Shown: positions 6,163 to 15,593 of the stretch, one piece after another
How the letters are laid out: the number at the start of each line of letters is the position of its first letter
How positions within the stretch are numbered: the stretch's first letter is position 1
NCBI RefSeq assembly: GCF_014843825.1
Contig: NZ_JHQR01000271.1
Span: forward strand, 1-64,000
Length of the DNA: 64,000 bases
DNA from: Mesorhizobium silamurunense
Lineage (GTDB): Bacteria > Pseudomonadota > Alphaproteobacteria > Rhizobiales > Rhizobiaceae
Direction: 5' to 3'
The notes under the pieces: model-generated
Told to the model about the DNA's origin: nothing
The model's database searches: none
The model's input: only the letters and a program-made list of their open reading frames with translations
Program-made: the position numbers and the translations under genes

Positions 6163-8613
6163 ATGACCGAAAAACTCGTCATCATCGGCAACGGCATGGC
6201 ACCCGGCAGGATGCTCGAGCACCTGCTGGAAGCAGCACCCGACCGCTACGCCATGACCATCTTCAACGCCGAGCCGCGCGTGAACTACGATCGCATCATG
6301 CTGTCGCCGGTGCTTTCGGGCGAGAAGGAATTCGATGAAATCGTCATCCACGGCGACGGCTGGTACATCAAGCACGGCATCACCCTCTACAAGGGCCACA
6401 GGATCGTCGCCATCGACAGGGACGCGAAGACCGTCACCTCGGACCGCGGCGTGACCGAGAGCTACGACAGGCTCGTCATCGCCACCGGCTCGGTTCCCTT
6501 CATCATCCCGGTGCCGGGCAAGGACCTGCCCGGCGTGCTCACCTATCGCGACCTCGACGACGTCAACGCCATGCTGCTTGCCGCGCAGTCGCGCGCCAAG
6601 GCGATCGTCATCGGCGGCGGCCTGCTCGGGCTGGAAGCCGCGGCCGGGCTCAAGGAACGCGGCATGGACGTCACCGTGCTCCACGTCATGCCGACGCTGA
6701 TGGAGCGCCAGCTCGATCCGGCCGCCGGTTACCTGCTGCAGAAGGCCGTCGAGGCGCGCGGCATCAAGGTCATGACCAAGGCCAACACCAAGGCCATTGT
6801 CGGCAACGGCAAGGTCGAGGGCGTCGAGCTCATGGACGGCACGGTCATCCCCGCAACGCTGGTCGTGATGGCGGTCGGCATCCGCCCGAACAGCGCCTTG
6901 GCCAAGGACGCAGGGCTGGAGGTGAACCGCGGCATCGTCGTCGATGACCGTATGGAGACCTCCGATCCGGCGATCATGGCGCTCGGCGAATGCGCGGAGG
7001 TCGGCGGCCATGTCTACGGGCTGGTTGCGCCTCTCTACGAGATGGCCCGCGTAGCGGCTGCCAGGCTGACGGACGGCGAGGACAAGCGCTTCGTCCATTC
7101 CGACACGCCGACCAAGCTCAAGGTCACCGGCATCGACCTCTACTCGCTGGGTGACTTCGCCGACGGCGACGATCGCGAGGAGATCATCCTGCGCGACGCA
7201 TCCGCGGGCATCTACAAGCGCGTCGTGCTGCAGGACAACCGCATCATCGGCACGGTGCTGTTCGGCGAGACCGCCGACGGCGCCTGGTTCAACGACCTCA
7301 AGAAGGAGGCGACGGACATCTCCGAGATGCGGGACACGCTGATCTTCGGACAGGCGTTCCAGGGAGGCGCTTCCTCGGACCCTTTGGCGGCCGTTGCGGC
7401 ACTGGCGGATGATGCGGAAATCTGCGGCTGCAACGGCGTCTGCAAGGGCAAGATCACCGGTGCGATCACAAGCAAAGGGCTGACCGGGCTCGACGACGTG
7501 CGCGCCCATACCAAGGCCTCGGCCTCGTGCGGCTCGTGCACGGGTCTGGTCGAGCAACTGCTGAAACTCACGCTCGGCGAGGCCTACAATCCGGCGGCGG
7601 TGCAACCCATGTGCGGCTGCACGAGCCTCGGCCACGACGACGTGCGACGCCTGATCAAGGCGAAGGGCCTGAAGACAATTCCGGCCGTCATGCAGGAGCT
7701 CGAATGGAAGACCTCCTGCGGCTGCGCCAAATGCCGGCCGGCGCTCAACTACTATCTGGTCTGCGATTGGCCGGACCAATATGCCGACGACTATCAGTCG
7801 CGCTTCATCAACGAACGCGTGCACGCCAACATCCAGAAGGACGGCACCTATTCGGTCGTGCCGCGCATGTGGGGCGGGGTGACCAGCGCCGACGAATTGC
7901 GCGCCATCGCCGACGTGGTCGACAAGTTCCGCATCCCGACCGTGAAGGTGACCGGCGGCCAGCGCATCGACATGCTGGGCATCCGCAAGGAAGACCTGCC
8001 GGCGGTGTGGGCCGATCTCGGCAAGGCCGGCTTCGTCTCCGGCCATGCCTATGCCAAGGGCCTGCGCACCGTGAAGACCTGCGTCGGCTCCGACTGGTGC
8101 CGTTTCGGCACGCAGGATTCGACCGGGCTCGGCATCCGCATCGAGAAATTCATGTGGGGTTCCTGGACGCCGGCCAAGGTAAAGATGGCGGTGTCGGGAT
8201 GCCCTCGCAACTGCGCGGAAGCCACCTGCAAGGATGTCGGCGTGGTCTGCGTCGACAGCGGCTACGAGATCCACTTCGCCGGCGCCGCTGGTCTCGACAT
8301 CAAGGGCACCGAGGTGCTCGGCCTGGTGAAGACCGAGAACGAGGCGCTGGAGGTGATCGTGGCGCTCGTCCAAATGTATCGCGAGCAGGCGCGCTATCTG
8401 GAGCGCATCTACAAATGGGCCAAGCGCATCGGCACCGCCGAGATCAAACGGCAGATCCTGGACGACGCCGAGCGCCGCAGGAGTCTCTTCGACCGCTTCG
8501 TCTTCTCCCAGAAATTCGCGCAGGTCGACCCGTGGTCGGAGCGTGTCTCCGGCAAGGACAAGCATGAGTTCCGGCCGATGGCGTCGGTTGGATTTGCGGA
8601 GGCGGCCGAGTGA
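6163..8613 (+). CDS. nirB: Assimilatory nitrite reductase [NAD(P)H], large subunit
   Basis: 816 residues, the usual length. The N-terminal FAD/NAD oxidoreductase part has IIGNGMAPG at the start and GGGLLGLEAA near residue 150. BFD-like [2Fe-2S] cysteines lie at about 421-459 (CGCNGVC, CGSC), with more near 485-530 (CGC, CGCAKC). The C-terminal sulfite/nitrite reductase half has CVGSDWCRFG near 640 and CPRNCAEATC near 680 for the [4Fe-4S]-siroheme centre. It reduces nitrite to ammonium. ATG 6163 is chosen because GGAG lies just before it and homology starts there; the frame is open to 6133, inside the previous gene. Confidence 0.95.
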   Translation: MTEKLVIIGNGMAPGRMLEHLLEAAPDRYAMTIFNAEPRVNYDRIMLSPVLSGEKEFDEIVIHGDGWYIKHGITLYKGHRIVAIDRDAKTVTSDRGVTESYDRLVIATGSVPFIIPVPGKDLPGVLTYRDLDDVNAMLLAAQSRAKAIVIGGGLLGLEAAAGLKERGMDVTVLHVMPTLMERQLDPAAGYLLQKAVEARGIKVMTKANTKAIVGNGKVEGVELMDGTVIPATLVVMAVGIRPNSALAKDAGLEVNRGIVVDDRMETSDPAIMALGECAEVGGHVYGLVAPLYEMARVAAARLTDGEDKRFVHSDTPTKLKVTGIDLYSLGDFADGDDREEIILRDASAGIYKRVVLQDNRIIGTVLFGETADGAWFNDLKKEATDISEMRDTLIFGQAFQGGASSDPLAAVAALADDAEICGCNGVCKGKITGAITSKGLTGLDDVRAHTKASASCGSCTGLVEQLLKLTLGEAYNPAAVQPMCGCTSLGHDDVRRLIKAKGLKTIPAVMQELEWKTSCGCAKCRPALNYYLVCDWPDQYADDYQSRFINERVHANIQKDGTYSVVPRMWGGVTSADELRAIADVVDKFRIPTVKVTGGQRIDMLGIRKEDLPAVWADLGKAGFVSGHAYAKGLRTVKTCVGSDWCRFGTQDSTGLGIRIEKFMWGSWTPAKVKMAVSGCPRNCAEATCKDVGVVCVDSGYEIHFAGAAGLDIKGTEVLGLVKTENEALEVIVALVQMYREQARYLERIYKWAKRIGTAEIKRQILDDAERRRSLFDRFVFSQKFAQVDPWSERVSGKDKHEFRPMASVGFAEAAE

Positions 8614-8633
8614 GCCGACAGGACAGAAACAAC

Positions 8634-8963
8634 ATGAACTGGATCGCAATCGGCTCCCTTTCCGACATCCCACCGCGCGGCGCGCGTTGCGTGGCCGCCC
8701 CGCAAGGCAAGATCGCGGTCTTCCGCACGGCCGACGACCAGGTCTTCGCCATCGACGACCACTGCCCGCACAAGGGCGGGCCGCTCAGCCAGGGCATCGT
8801 CCACGGCGCTGCGGTGACCTGCCCGCTGCATAACTGGGTGATCTCGCTGGAGACGGGCAAGGCGCTCGGCGCCGACGAAGGCTCGGTCAGGACCATCCCT
8901 GTCAAGGTCGAGGGCGAGCGGCTCTTCATCGCGCTTGAAGCGCTGGCCTCGAAAGCGGCCTGA
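8634..8963 (+). CDS. nirD: Nitrite reductase small subunit (Rieske-type)
   Basis: 109 residues forming one Rieske-like domain. The cluster-binding pairs are complete: CPHKGGPL and CPLHNW (CxH and CxxH), so it probably binds a [2Fe-2S] cluster; many NirD proteins lack these residues. It partners NirB. A GTG at 8610 overlaps the nirB stop in the same frame, but I prefer ATG 8634, which follows AGGACAG and gives the family N-terminus (NWIAIG). Confidence 0.92.
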   Translation: MNWIAIGSLSDIPPRGARCVAAPQGKIAVFRTADDQVFAIDDHCPHKGGPLSQGIVHGAAVTCPLHNWVISLETGKALGADEGSVRTIPVKVEGERLFIALEALASKAA

Positions 8964-8966
8964 GGC

Positions 8967-11636
8967 ATGGAAGAAGCACGCAAGGTGAGGACCACCTGCC
9001 CCTATTGCGGGGTGGGATGCGGCGTGCTGACCGAGATCGCCGCGGACGGCAAGACGACCGTCCGCGGCGATCCCGAGCACCCGGCCAATTTCGGGCGGCT
9101 TTGCTCGAAGGGTTCTGCGCTTGCCGAGACGCTCGGCCTCGAACGCCGTTTGCTGCAGCCGGAAATCCAAGGCAGGCAGACGAGTTGGGACGAAGCGCTC
9201 AATCTCGTGGCTTCGAAATTCTCGCAGGCGATTGCCGAGCATGGACCGGACTCGGTGGCCTTCTACGTCTCCGGCCAGCTGCTCACGGAGGATTATTACG
9301 TCGCCAACAAGCTGATGAAGGGCTTCATCGGCTCGGCCAATATCGACACCAATTCGCGGCTCTGCATGGCCTCGTCCGTCGCCGGCCACCGCCGCGCTTT
9401 CGGCGAGGATATCGTTCCCGGCGTCTATGAGGATTTCGAGTGCGCCGATCTCATCGTGCTCACCGGCTCCAACACTGCATGGTGCCATCCCGTGCTCTAC
9501 CAGCGCATGCTTGCGGCGCGGAGAGAGCGTGGGACGAAGATCGTCGTCGTCGATCCTCGGCGCACCGCCACGGCCGACGAGTGCGACCTGCATCTGGCGC
9601 TCGATCCCGGCACGGACGTGCTTCTGTTCAACGGCCTGTTCGCGCATCTGGTGCAAGCCGAAAAGATCGATGCCGATTTCACCCGCGATTCCACGTCCGG
9701 CTTCGACGCCGCGGCCGCGCTGGCCGGTGCCGATGCGCCGTCGATCGCGCGCGTCGCGAAAGGTTGCGGATTGGCTGCCGCCGATGTCCAGGCCTTTTAC
9801 GATCTCTTCGCCGAGACCGAGCGGACGGTCACTGTCTATAGCCAGGGCGTCAACCAGTCGGCGCATGGAACCGACAAGGTCAACGCCATCATCAACTGCC
9901 ATCTCGCCACCGGCCGCATCGGCAGGCCCGGCACGGGGCCGTTCTCGGTCACCGGTCAGCCGAACGCCATGGGCGGCCGCGAGGTGGGAGGCCTGGCCAA
10001 CCAGCTTGCCGCGCATATGGATTTCGCGGATGAGGCCAACATCGACCGGGTCTCCCGCTTCTGGAACGCGCCCGACATTGCGCGGCGCGCCGGCCTGAAG
10101 GCCGTGGACATGTTCCAGGCGGTTGCCGACGGCCGCATCAAGGCCCTGTGGGTGATGGGCACCAATCCCGCCGTCAGCATGCCGGACGCTTCGCGCGTGC
10201 GCGCCGCTCTGTCCAAATGCGATTTCGTCGCTGTCTCGGATATCACCCGCACCGACACCACACGCTATGCCGACGTTCTGCTGCCGGCGGCCGCCTGGGG
10301 CGAGAAGGACGGCACGGTCACCAATTCGGAACGGCGCCTCTCGCGTCAGCGGCCGTTCCTGCCGCCACCCGGCCAAGCGAAAGCCGATTGGCGCATCGTC
10401 TGCGAGGTAGCCGCCCGCATGGGTTTTGGCGATGCCTTCGCCTACCGGGCGCCGGCCGAGATCTTCCGCGAGCATGCCGCGCTATCCATCTTCGAAAACA
10501 ATGGCGAGCGCCTGTTCGACCTCGGCGGGCTCGCCGATCTCAGCGACGCGGACTACGCCGCCTTTGCGCCGCGCCATTGGCCCACGCCGGACCGACACGA
10601 GCGCCAGACGAGACTGTTTGCCGATGGCCGCTTCCCGACGCCGGACGGCCGCGCGCGTTTCGTGCCGGTGCGACAGGAGGCAACGGCTTTCACGGTCGAT
10701 GCCGACTATCCGCTTGCCCTGAACACGGGCCGGCTGCGCGACCAGTGGCATACCATGACGCGCACCGGAAACGTGCCGCGCCTGATGGCGAACACGCCGG
10801 AGCCCGCGGTCGATCTCAATCCGGCGGATGCGGCCGCGCACCATCTCAAGGACGGCGACCTCGCCCATCTTTCGACGCGCTTCGGCTTCGTCCGCGCAAA
10901 GGTACACCTGACGGAAGCGCAGCGGCGCGGCCAAGCCTTCATGCCCATGCATTGGAGCGGCCATTTTGCAGCCAAGGCTGCGGCGGGTCTATTGTCCTCG
11001 CCCGTCACCGATCCGCATTCCGGCCAGCCGGAGCTCAAGCATGTCCCGGCGAGAATCGTGCGCGAACACACCGGCTGGGCCGGTGTCCTCATCACGCGAC
11101 GCGATCTGCGGCCGACGGGCTTTGTCCACTGGAGCCGGTACGCGGTCGAGGGCGGCTGGGTCTACGAGCTGACCGGAACCGAGCCGCCGGACCAGGGCAT
11201 TCTCTTGGCACGCAAGCTGCTCGGCGTCCGTCAGCAGGACCAGCTTCTGGAGTACACGGATCGCCGCGGCCTCGCCTATCGCGCCGCTGCGATCGACGAA
11301 AGCGGCGCCATGGCCGAAGCCCTGCTGGTTGCCGCTCCGGACCAGTTGCCGATGCGGGACTGGCTGGTGTCGCTCTTGGCCGCGCGCCAGCCGCTGTCGG
11401 CCGCCGATCGTCATGCCCTTCTATCAGGTCGCTCGCCGGCGCCGATGCCCGCGATCGGACGGGTCGTGTGCTCGTGCTTCCATGTCGGCGTCAACCAACT
11501 CGCCTCGGCGGTCGCTTCGGGGTGCGACAGTCTGGAGGCGATCGGCTCGACGCTGCGCGCCGGTACCAACTGCGGCTCGTGCCGCTCTGAGATCAGGGCC
11601 ATCATCGACGCCCGTCAGGTGCAGGCGGCGGAGTGA
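8967..11636 (+). CDS. nasA: Assimilatory nitrate reductase catalytic subunit
   Basis: 889 residues. The N-terminal [4Fe-4S] ligands are C11, C14, C18 and C46 (CPYCGVGC, LCSKG), followed by the molybdopterin oxidoreductase domain and a C-terminal molydopterin-dinucleotide-binding domain (LNTGRLRDQWHTMTRTG). An extra C-terminal BFD-like [2Fe-2S] domain (CSCFHVG, CGSCRSE) near residues 835-872 is typical of cytoplasmic NasA. It reduces nitrate to nitrite for NirBD. It is the last gene of the operon. No siroheme synthase or separate NasB reductase follows, so electrons may come from NirB or a protein encoded elsewhere. Confidence 0.95.
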   Translation: MEEARKVRTTCPYCGVGCGVLTEIAADGKTTVRGDPEHPANFGRLCSKGSALAETLGLERRLLQPEIQGRQTSWDEALNLVASKFSQAIAEHGPDSVAFYVSGQLLTEDYYVANKLMKGFIGSANIDTNSRLCMASSVAGHRRAFGEDIVPGVYEDFECADLIVLTGSNTAWCHPVLYQRMLAARRERGTKIVVVDPRRTATADECDLHLALDPGTDVLLFNGLFAHLVQAEKIDADFTRDSTSGFDAAAALAGADAPSIARVAKGCGLAAADVQAFYDLFAETERTVTVYSQGVNQSAHGTDKVNAIINCHLATGRIGRPGTGPFSVTGQPNAMGGREVGGLANQLAAHMDFADEANIDRVSRFWNAPDIARRAGLKAVDMFQAVADGRIKALWVMGTNPAVSMPDASRVRAALSKCDFVAVSDITRTDTTRYADVLLPAAAWGEKDGTVTNSERRLSRQRPFLPPPGQAKADWRIVCEVAARMGFGDAFAYRAPAEIFREHAALSIFENNGERLFDLGGLADLSDADYAAFAPRHWPTPDRHERQTRLFADGRFPTPDGRARFVPVRQEATAFTVDADYPLALNTGRLRDQWHTMTRTGNVPRLMANTPEPAVDLNPADAAAHHLKDGDLAHLSTRFGFVRAKVHLTEAQRRGQAFMPMHWSGHFAAKAAAGLLSSPVTDPHSGQPELKHVPARIVREHTGWAGVLITRRDLRPTGFVHWSRYAVEGGWVYELTGTEPPDQGILLARKLLGVRQQDQLLEYTDRRGLAYRAAAIDESGAMAEALLVAAPDQLPMRDWLVSLLAARQPLSAADRHALLSGRSPAPMPAIGRVVCSCFHVGVNQLASAVASGCDSLEAIGSTLRAGTNCGSCRSEIRAIIDARQVQAAE

Positions 11637-11649
11637 ATCAGAAGGCCAC

Positions 11650-12867
11650 TCAGATCACCGCTTCCTCGAGGAGCGGCTCGTTGCGCGGGATGCGCTCGTA
11701 GCAGAACGGCGACAGGTCGAGCGTCTGGAAGGCGCCATGCAGGATCAGCTCGGACACCGCCCGGCCGACGGCCGGCGACTGCTGCAGGCCGTGCCCTGAG
11801 AATCCGTTGGCGAACATGAAGTTCTTCACTTCCGGGTGGAAGCCGACGATGCCGTTGTGGTCGAGCATGTTGTATTCATAGTGACCGGTCCAGCTCGTCT
11901 GGACCTTCAAGGCGTCGAAGGCCGGAATGCGGTGCCACAGCGCCGGCCAGATGTAGTCGTCGAACTCCTCGAAATGCATGTCGAAGTCGTCGTAATCGGC
12001 TGGCCCGTCGCCCTGCGGCGTGTTGCCGGTAAGGAAAAGCTCGCCCTCGGGACGCACGAACGTGCCGGAAAGATCGATGACATTGGGCATCCGGCCCGGG
12101 ATCGGGTTGGCGCTGGCGAACACGAAGCTGTAGCGCTTGTAGGGCGCGACCGGGATGGATAGCCCGGCCATGGCAGCGACCTGTTGCGCTCGTGGGCCGG
12201 CGGCATTGACCAGGGTTCCGCAGTTGACCGTCTGGCCGGTCGCGAGGCGGGCCGAAATAACTCGGCCCTCGGAGATATCCAGTCCGGTCACCGCATTGTC
12301 GATGTACTCGACGCCGCTGCCGCGTGCGGCGCGGCGGAACCCGTTGAGCAGGCCCATGGAATCGAACCAGCCCTCTTCGCGAGCGCCCCAGGAGCCGCCG
12401 CCGAGGTCGTCGACATTCAGCCACGGGAAGCGTTCCTTCAGCGGACCGGGTTCGAGGAAGACCGTGTGGGCGCCGAGGCTGCGCTGCAACTCGACCCGTT
12501 CGCGCGCCGCTTCCACGCCCTCGGGCGAGCAGCAATAGAGATATCCGTGTTCCTTGAAGCCGAGATCGGGGGCCGGCTCATTCGTGTAAAACGGAGCCAT
12601 CCGCTCCTGGAAGCCGCGGATGATCTCGATGCCGAACTGGCTGATCTTCACATTGATCGGATTGGAATATTGCTGGCGGATGGCGCTGGTGGAGAGCGCG
12701 GTCGAGGAAAACTCGTAGCTCGAGTCGCGCTCGACCACGAGGATCGAGGCGCGGTTGCCCAGCGCGTGACTCAGCCAATAGGCCGTCGACGAGCCGATGA
12801 CCGCGCCGCCGACGATGACGATGTCATACGCGCTGCGCGAAGGTGCCTTGTAGGGAGGGATTGCCAC
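11650..12867 (-). CDS. FAD-dependent oxidoreductase (DAO family)
   Basis: 405 residues. The N-terminal Rossmann motif is DIVIVGGAVIGSSTAYWL followed by VVERD. Late in the protein GFSGHGLQQSPAVGRAVSEL is the conserved C-terminal FAD contact of D-amino-acid oxidase/sarcosine-oxidase-like enzymes. It probably oxidises an amine or N-substituted amino acid; the substrate cannot be read. It converges on nasA (14-base gap) and follows the HpcH-type aldolase gene by 13 bases on the same strand, so the two are likely co-transcribed. Confidence 0.85.
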   Translation of the reverse strand: MAIPPYKAPSRSAYDIVIVGGAVIGSSTAYWLSHALGNRASILVVERDSSYEFSSTALSTSAIRQQYSNPINVKISQFGIEIIRGFQERMAPFYTNEPAPDLGFKEHGYLYCCSPEGVEAARERVELQRSLGAHTVFLEPGPLKERFPWLNVDDLGGGSWGAREEGWFDSMGLLNGFRRAARGSGVEYIDNAVTGLDISEGRVISARLATGQTVNCGTLVNAAGPRAQQVAAMAGLSIPVAPYKRYSFVFASANPIPGRMPNVIDLSGTFVRPEGELFLTGNTPQGDGPADYDDFDMHFEEFDDYIWPALWHRIPAFDALKVQTSWTGHYEYNMLDHNGIVGFHPEVKNFMFANGFSGHGLQQSPAVGRAVSELILHGAFQTLDLSPFCYERIPRNEPLLEEAVI

Positions 12868-12880
12868 GGCTGTCTCCGCT

Positions 12881-13645
12881 CTACTGGTTGAACGATGCGA
12901 TCAGGGCATCCGAGCCCCGCGCCAGCAAGCCGAGATCGGATCCGACGGCAAACATGGTGAAGCCGTCGGCGAGATAGCGGTCCGCGTCGGCCTTCATCGG
13001 CGCCAGGATGCCGCTGGCTTTGCCTGCCGCAGCCGCGGCCCTGCGCACGGATGCGATCGCCTCCTGCACATGCGCCGCGCCGGGATTGCCCATCGCGCCC
13101 ATATTCGTGGAAAGGTCACCGGGGCCTACGAAGAGAACATCGACCCCGTCGACCGCCGCGATCTCACTGGCATTGGCGACGCCGGTCTCATCCTCGATCT
13201 GCACGGCCAGAAGCTGCTGCTCGCGGGCCTTGGCATGATAGCCGGCGATGCGGCCGAAGGCGTTGCCGCGGTGGCCGACCGAGAAGCCGCGGAAGCCGCC
13301 CGGAGCATAGGTCATCGCCGCGACGATGCTGCGCGCCTGATCCGCCGTCCGCACATTCGGGATCATCAGGCTGCGGGCGCCGATGTCCAGCGCCTGCTTC
13401 ATCAAGTTGGCATCGTCCGACGGCAGGCGCACCACGGCTTCGCAGGCAAATGCCGCCGCCACCTGAAGCTGCGCCATGATGCTGCGCAAATCGTTCGGGC
13501 TGTGCTCGCCGTCGATCAGCAGCCAGCCTGCTTCGGAGCCCGCCACGACCTCGGTGGTGAGGGCCGATGCCAGCGAACACCAGATGCCGATATGAGCCCG
13601 GCCGGCCTGTGCGGCCGCCTTCAGCGAATTGACGCGCTCCTGCAT
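12881..13645 (-). CDS. HpcH/HpaI family aldolase
   Basis: 254 residues matching class II pyruvate aldolases (HpcH, GarL, RhmA). It has GIWCSLASALTTE, the WLLIDGEHSPND block, and the metal-site region QIEDETGVANASEIA with VDVLFVGPGDLS. Members cleave 4-hydroxy-2-oxo acids to pyruvate and an aldehyde using a divalent metal. It is the first gene of a short minus-strand operon with the FAD oxidoreductase. An inverted repeat lies 44-62 bases before its start, probably the control site shared with the divergent genes. Confidence 0.88.
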   Translation of the reverse strand: MQERVNSLKAAAQAGRAHIGIWCSLASALTTEVVAGSEAGWLLIDGEHSPNDLRSIMAQLQVAAAFACEAVVRLPSDDANLMKQALDIGARSLMIPNVRTADQARSIVAAMTYAPGGFRGFSVGHRGNAFGRIAGYHAKAREQQLLAVQIEDETGVANASEIAAVDGVDVLFVGPGDLSTNMGAMGNPGAAHVQEAIASVRRAAAAAGKASGILAPMKADADRYLADGFTMFAVGSDLGLLARGSDALIASFNQ

Positions 13646-13688
13646 TTGCGTTCGATCTCCAGCTGGAAAAAAGATGCATTGAAATTTG

Positions 13689-13707
13689 TATGATGTCCTA
13701 TATCATA
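13689..13707. promoter_or_regulatory. Inverted repeat, candidate operator
   Basis: TATGAT, seven bases, ATCATA: a perfect 6+6 palindrome in an AT-rich patch in the divergent gap between the aldolase gene (-) and the rightward genes from 13757. A FadR-type GntR regulator is encoded at 15594, so an operator for it is a reasonable guess. The regulator link is inference. Confidence 0.4.
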
Positions 13708-13756
13708 TGTCTTACTTGAGCCGCAAGACGCTCTGACGCCACGCGGGAGTTCGGGC

Positions 13757-13924
13757 ATGAAAATTGGCTTCATCGGACTTGGTGTCATGGGCGCGCCGAT
13801 GGCGCGGCACCTCGCCGATGCCGGGCACGAGATCGTCACGGGCAGCGCGGACGCCGACCATTCGTCCCTCGTGCGAACCCTCGAGGCCCTGAGCGATCAT
13901 GAACTGTCAACGGAAAAGGAGTGA
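13757..13924 (+). pseudogene. 3-hydroxyisobutyrate dehydrogenase-like gene with internal deletion
   Basis: A 55-codon frame starts with MKIGFIGLGVMGAPMARHL, the unmistakable Rossmann start of the 3-hydroxyisobutyrate/tartronate-semialdehyde reductase family, which is normally about 290 residues. After HEIVTG it jumps to DADHSSLVRTLEALSDHEL, which looks like the extreme C-terminus of the same family. About 230 codons appear to be missing, with the frame kept. The product lacks substrate and catalytic regions and should be inactive. It ends just before the shikimate-dehydrogenase-like gene. Confidence 0.8.
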
Positions 13925-13928
13925 ACCG

Positions 13929-14741
13929 ATGCGCGGAACCGGCAAGGCCGACGTTTTCGTGATGCTGGCCCATCCCGTGGGCCACGCGAAGAGTCCCGGC
14001 ATCTTCAACGATATCTTCGAGCAGAAGGGGCTCGACAGCCTGATGGTGCCGCTGAGCTGCCGTCCGGAAGATTTCGACACGTTTTGGGCCGGTATCACCG
14101 CGGTCGAGAACATCCGCGGCGTCATCATCTCGGTGCCGTACAAGGTCCCGGTCTACCACAAATGCGCGGCGGCTCACGACCGCGCCGCCCGCGTGCAGAG
14201 CGCCAACTCGGTGCGCCGGCAAGCGGATGGCAGCTGGTACGCCGACAATTTCGATGGCGTCGGCTTCATCGACGGCTTGAAGGCAGGCGGACACCAGATC
14301 GCCGGCAGGCGCATCCTCCAGGTCGGCGCCGGCGGCGCCGGATCGTCGCTGACCTACTGCCTGGCCGAGGAAGGCGCGGCGGAAATCCGCCTGGCCGACA
14401 TTGACAAGGAGCGTGCGCAAAAACTCGCTTCGCTGGTCAACAAGTCGTTCCCCAATTGCCGCATCGAGGTTGGAGAACCCGATCCGTCCGGAATGGACAT
14501 GGCGATCAACGCCACGCCGTCCGGCCTGAAGCCCACCGATCCGCTGCCGATGGATGTAAGCAGGCTGACGCCGGAGATGACGGTGGTCGACATCATCATG
14601 GAGCCGGCCGAGACGGCCCTGCTCAAGGCGGCAAAGGAGATCGGCTGTCGCATCCAGCCCGGACGGCCGATGATGGATTTCCAGGTCGAAGCCATGGCCG
14701 CATTCTTCGACATCGAGCGGAAGGACCGCCGCAATGGCTGA
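13929..14741 (+). CDS. Shikimate dehydrogenase-like (AroE family) oxidoreductase
   Basis: 270 residues. The N-terminal substrate domain has HPVGHAKSPGIFN, a variant of the AroE SxS motif, and SVPYK with the catalytic lysine. The nucleotide domain has GAGGAGSSLTYCL and INATPSGL. In a catabolic context such paralogues often act on quinate, shikimate or unrelated hydroxy acids rather than in aromatic biosynthesis. GGAG sits seven bases before ATG 13929; the frame is open to 13899, but that part overlaps the remnant before it. It overlaps the following SDR by 8 bases, indicating translational coupling. Confidence 0.85.
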   Translation: MRGTGKADVFVMLAHPVGHAKSPGIFNDIFEQKGLDSLMVPLSCRPEDFDTFWAGITAVENIRGVIISVPYKVPVYHKCAAAHDRAARVQSANSVRRQADGSWYADNFDGVGFIDGLKAGGHQIAGRRILQVGAGGAGSSLTYCLAEEGAAEIRLADIDKERAQKLASLVNKSFPNCRIEVGEPDPSGMDMAINATPSGLKPTDPLPMDVSRLTPEMTVVDIIMEPAETALLKAAKEIGCRIQPGRPMMDFQVEAMAAFFDIERKDRRNG

Positions 14742-15537
14742 GACGTCGACAGCCGTCGTCATCGGCGGCACGTCCGGCATCGGCCGCGCCATCGCGCTGC
14801 GCTTCGCCGAGGACGGCTATCAGGTGGTCGTCGCCGGCCGCGATACCGTCCGAGGTAAGGAGGCGGCCGCCGCCTGCGAGAGTGCGGGCGCGCCACGCGC
14901 CATCTTTGTCCAGACCGATGTCGGCAGTCCCGCATCCGTCGAAGCGCTGGCGCAGTCTGTCAGCGACGCGTTCGGCACACCTCACGTCGTGGTCAACTGC
15001 GCCGGCATCCTGCAGAGCGGCAAGCACGTGCTCGACCAGGATCTCGACGAGGACGAGAAGATGTGGCGGATCAACTACCGCGGCACGCTGCTCGGCTGTC
15101 AGGTGTTCGGGCGGCTGATGTCGGCCGCCGGGCGCGGCGCGATCCTGAATGTCGGCTCGCTCGCCTCTTTCGCGCCGCTGTCGCTGCCGGCCTACACGCC
15201 CGGGAAACACGCGGTGCTGGCGCTGACGCAGATCCTGGCGGCCGAGCTCGGTCCACACGGCGTTCGCGTCAATGCGGTCGCGCCGGGTTACACGCTCTCG
15301 GATGGGCTGAAGGCCAGGATCGCCAAGGGCGAGCGCAATCCGGAAGCGATCCAGGCCACTACGGCGCTGCGCCGCTTCGTCGAGCCGCGCGATGTCGCCG
15401 CGGCGGCCCTGTTCCTCTGCTCCGATCGCGCCGCCTCGATCACCGGCGTCACGCTTCCCGTCGATGCCGGCTGGCTCGTTCAGGCGCCTTACACGCAGTA
15501 TCTGCAGGGCAACCCCATCCGGCAGACGCCGGTTTGA
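14734..15537 (+). CDS. Short-chain dehydrogenase/reductase (SDR)
   Basis: 267 residues. The cofactor motif is [12 protein letters not shown] near residue 11, then NCAG near 90. The catalytic residues are the serine of NVGSLASF and YTPGK (YxxxK). The C-terminus has the usual VTLPVDAGW block. It is an NAD(P)-dependent oxidoreductase of unknown substrate. It overlaps the AroE-like gene by 8 bases and is followed 56 bases later by the GntR regulator, so the three probably form one regulated catabolic unit. Confidence 0.87.
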   Translation: MAETSTAVVIGGTSGIGRAIALRFAEDGYQVVVAGRDTVRGKEAAAACESAGAPRAIFVQTDVGSPASVEALAQSVSDAFGTPHVVVNCAGILQSGKHVLDQDLDEDEKMWRINYRGTLLGCQVFGRLMSAAGRGAILNVGSLASFAPLSLPAYTPGKHAVLALTQILAAELGPHGVRVNAVAPGYTLSDGLKARIAKGERNPEAIQATTALRRFVEPRDVAAAALFLCSDRAASITGVTLPVDAGWLVQAPYTQYLQGNPIRQTPV

Positions 15538-15593
15538 ATGGTCTTGCCGGATCGGGCATCATCCCGAATCTGAACTTGAACGGACGGACCTAA

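Noticed and set aside
6046-8673. 875-codon open frame on the minus strand opposite nirB
   Set aside because: It is antisense to a gene with full NirB motifs; long antisense frames are common at this GC content and the translation is rich in Arg, His and Asp without a recognisable domain.
8409-10475. 688-codon minus-strand frame opposite nasA
   Set aside because: Shadow of the NasA frame; no domain pattern and no ribosome site.
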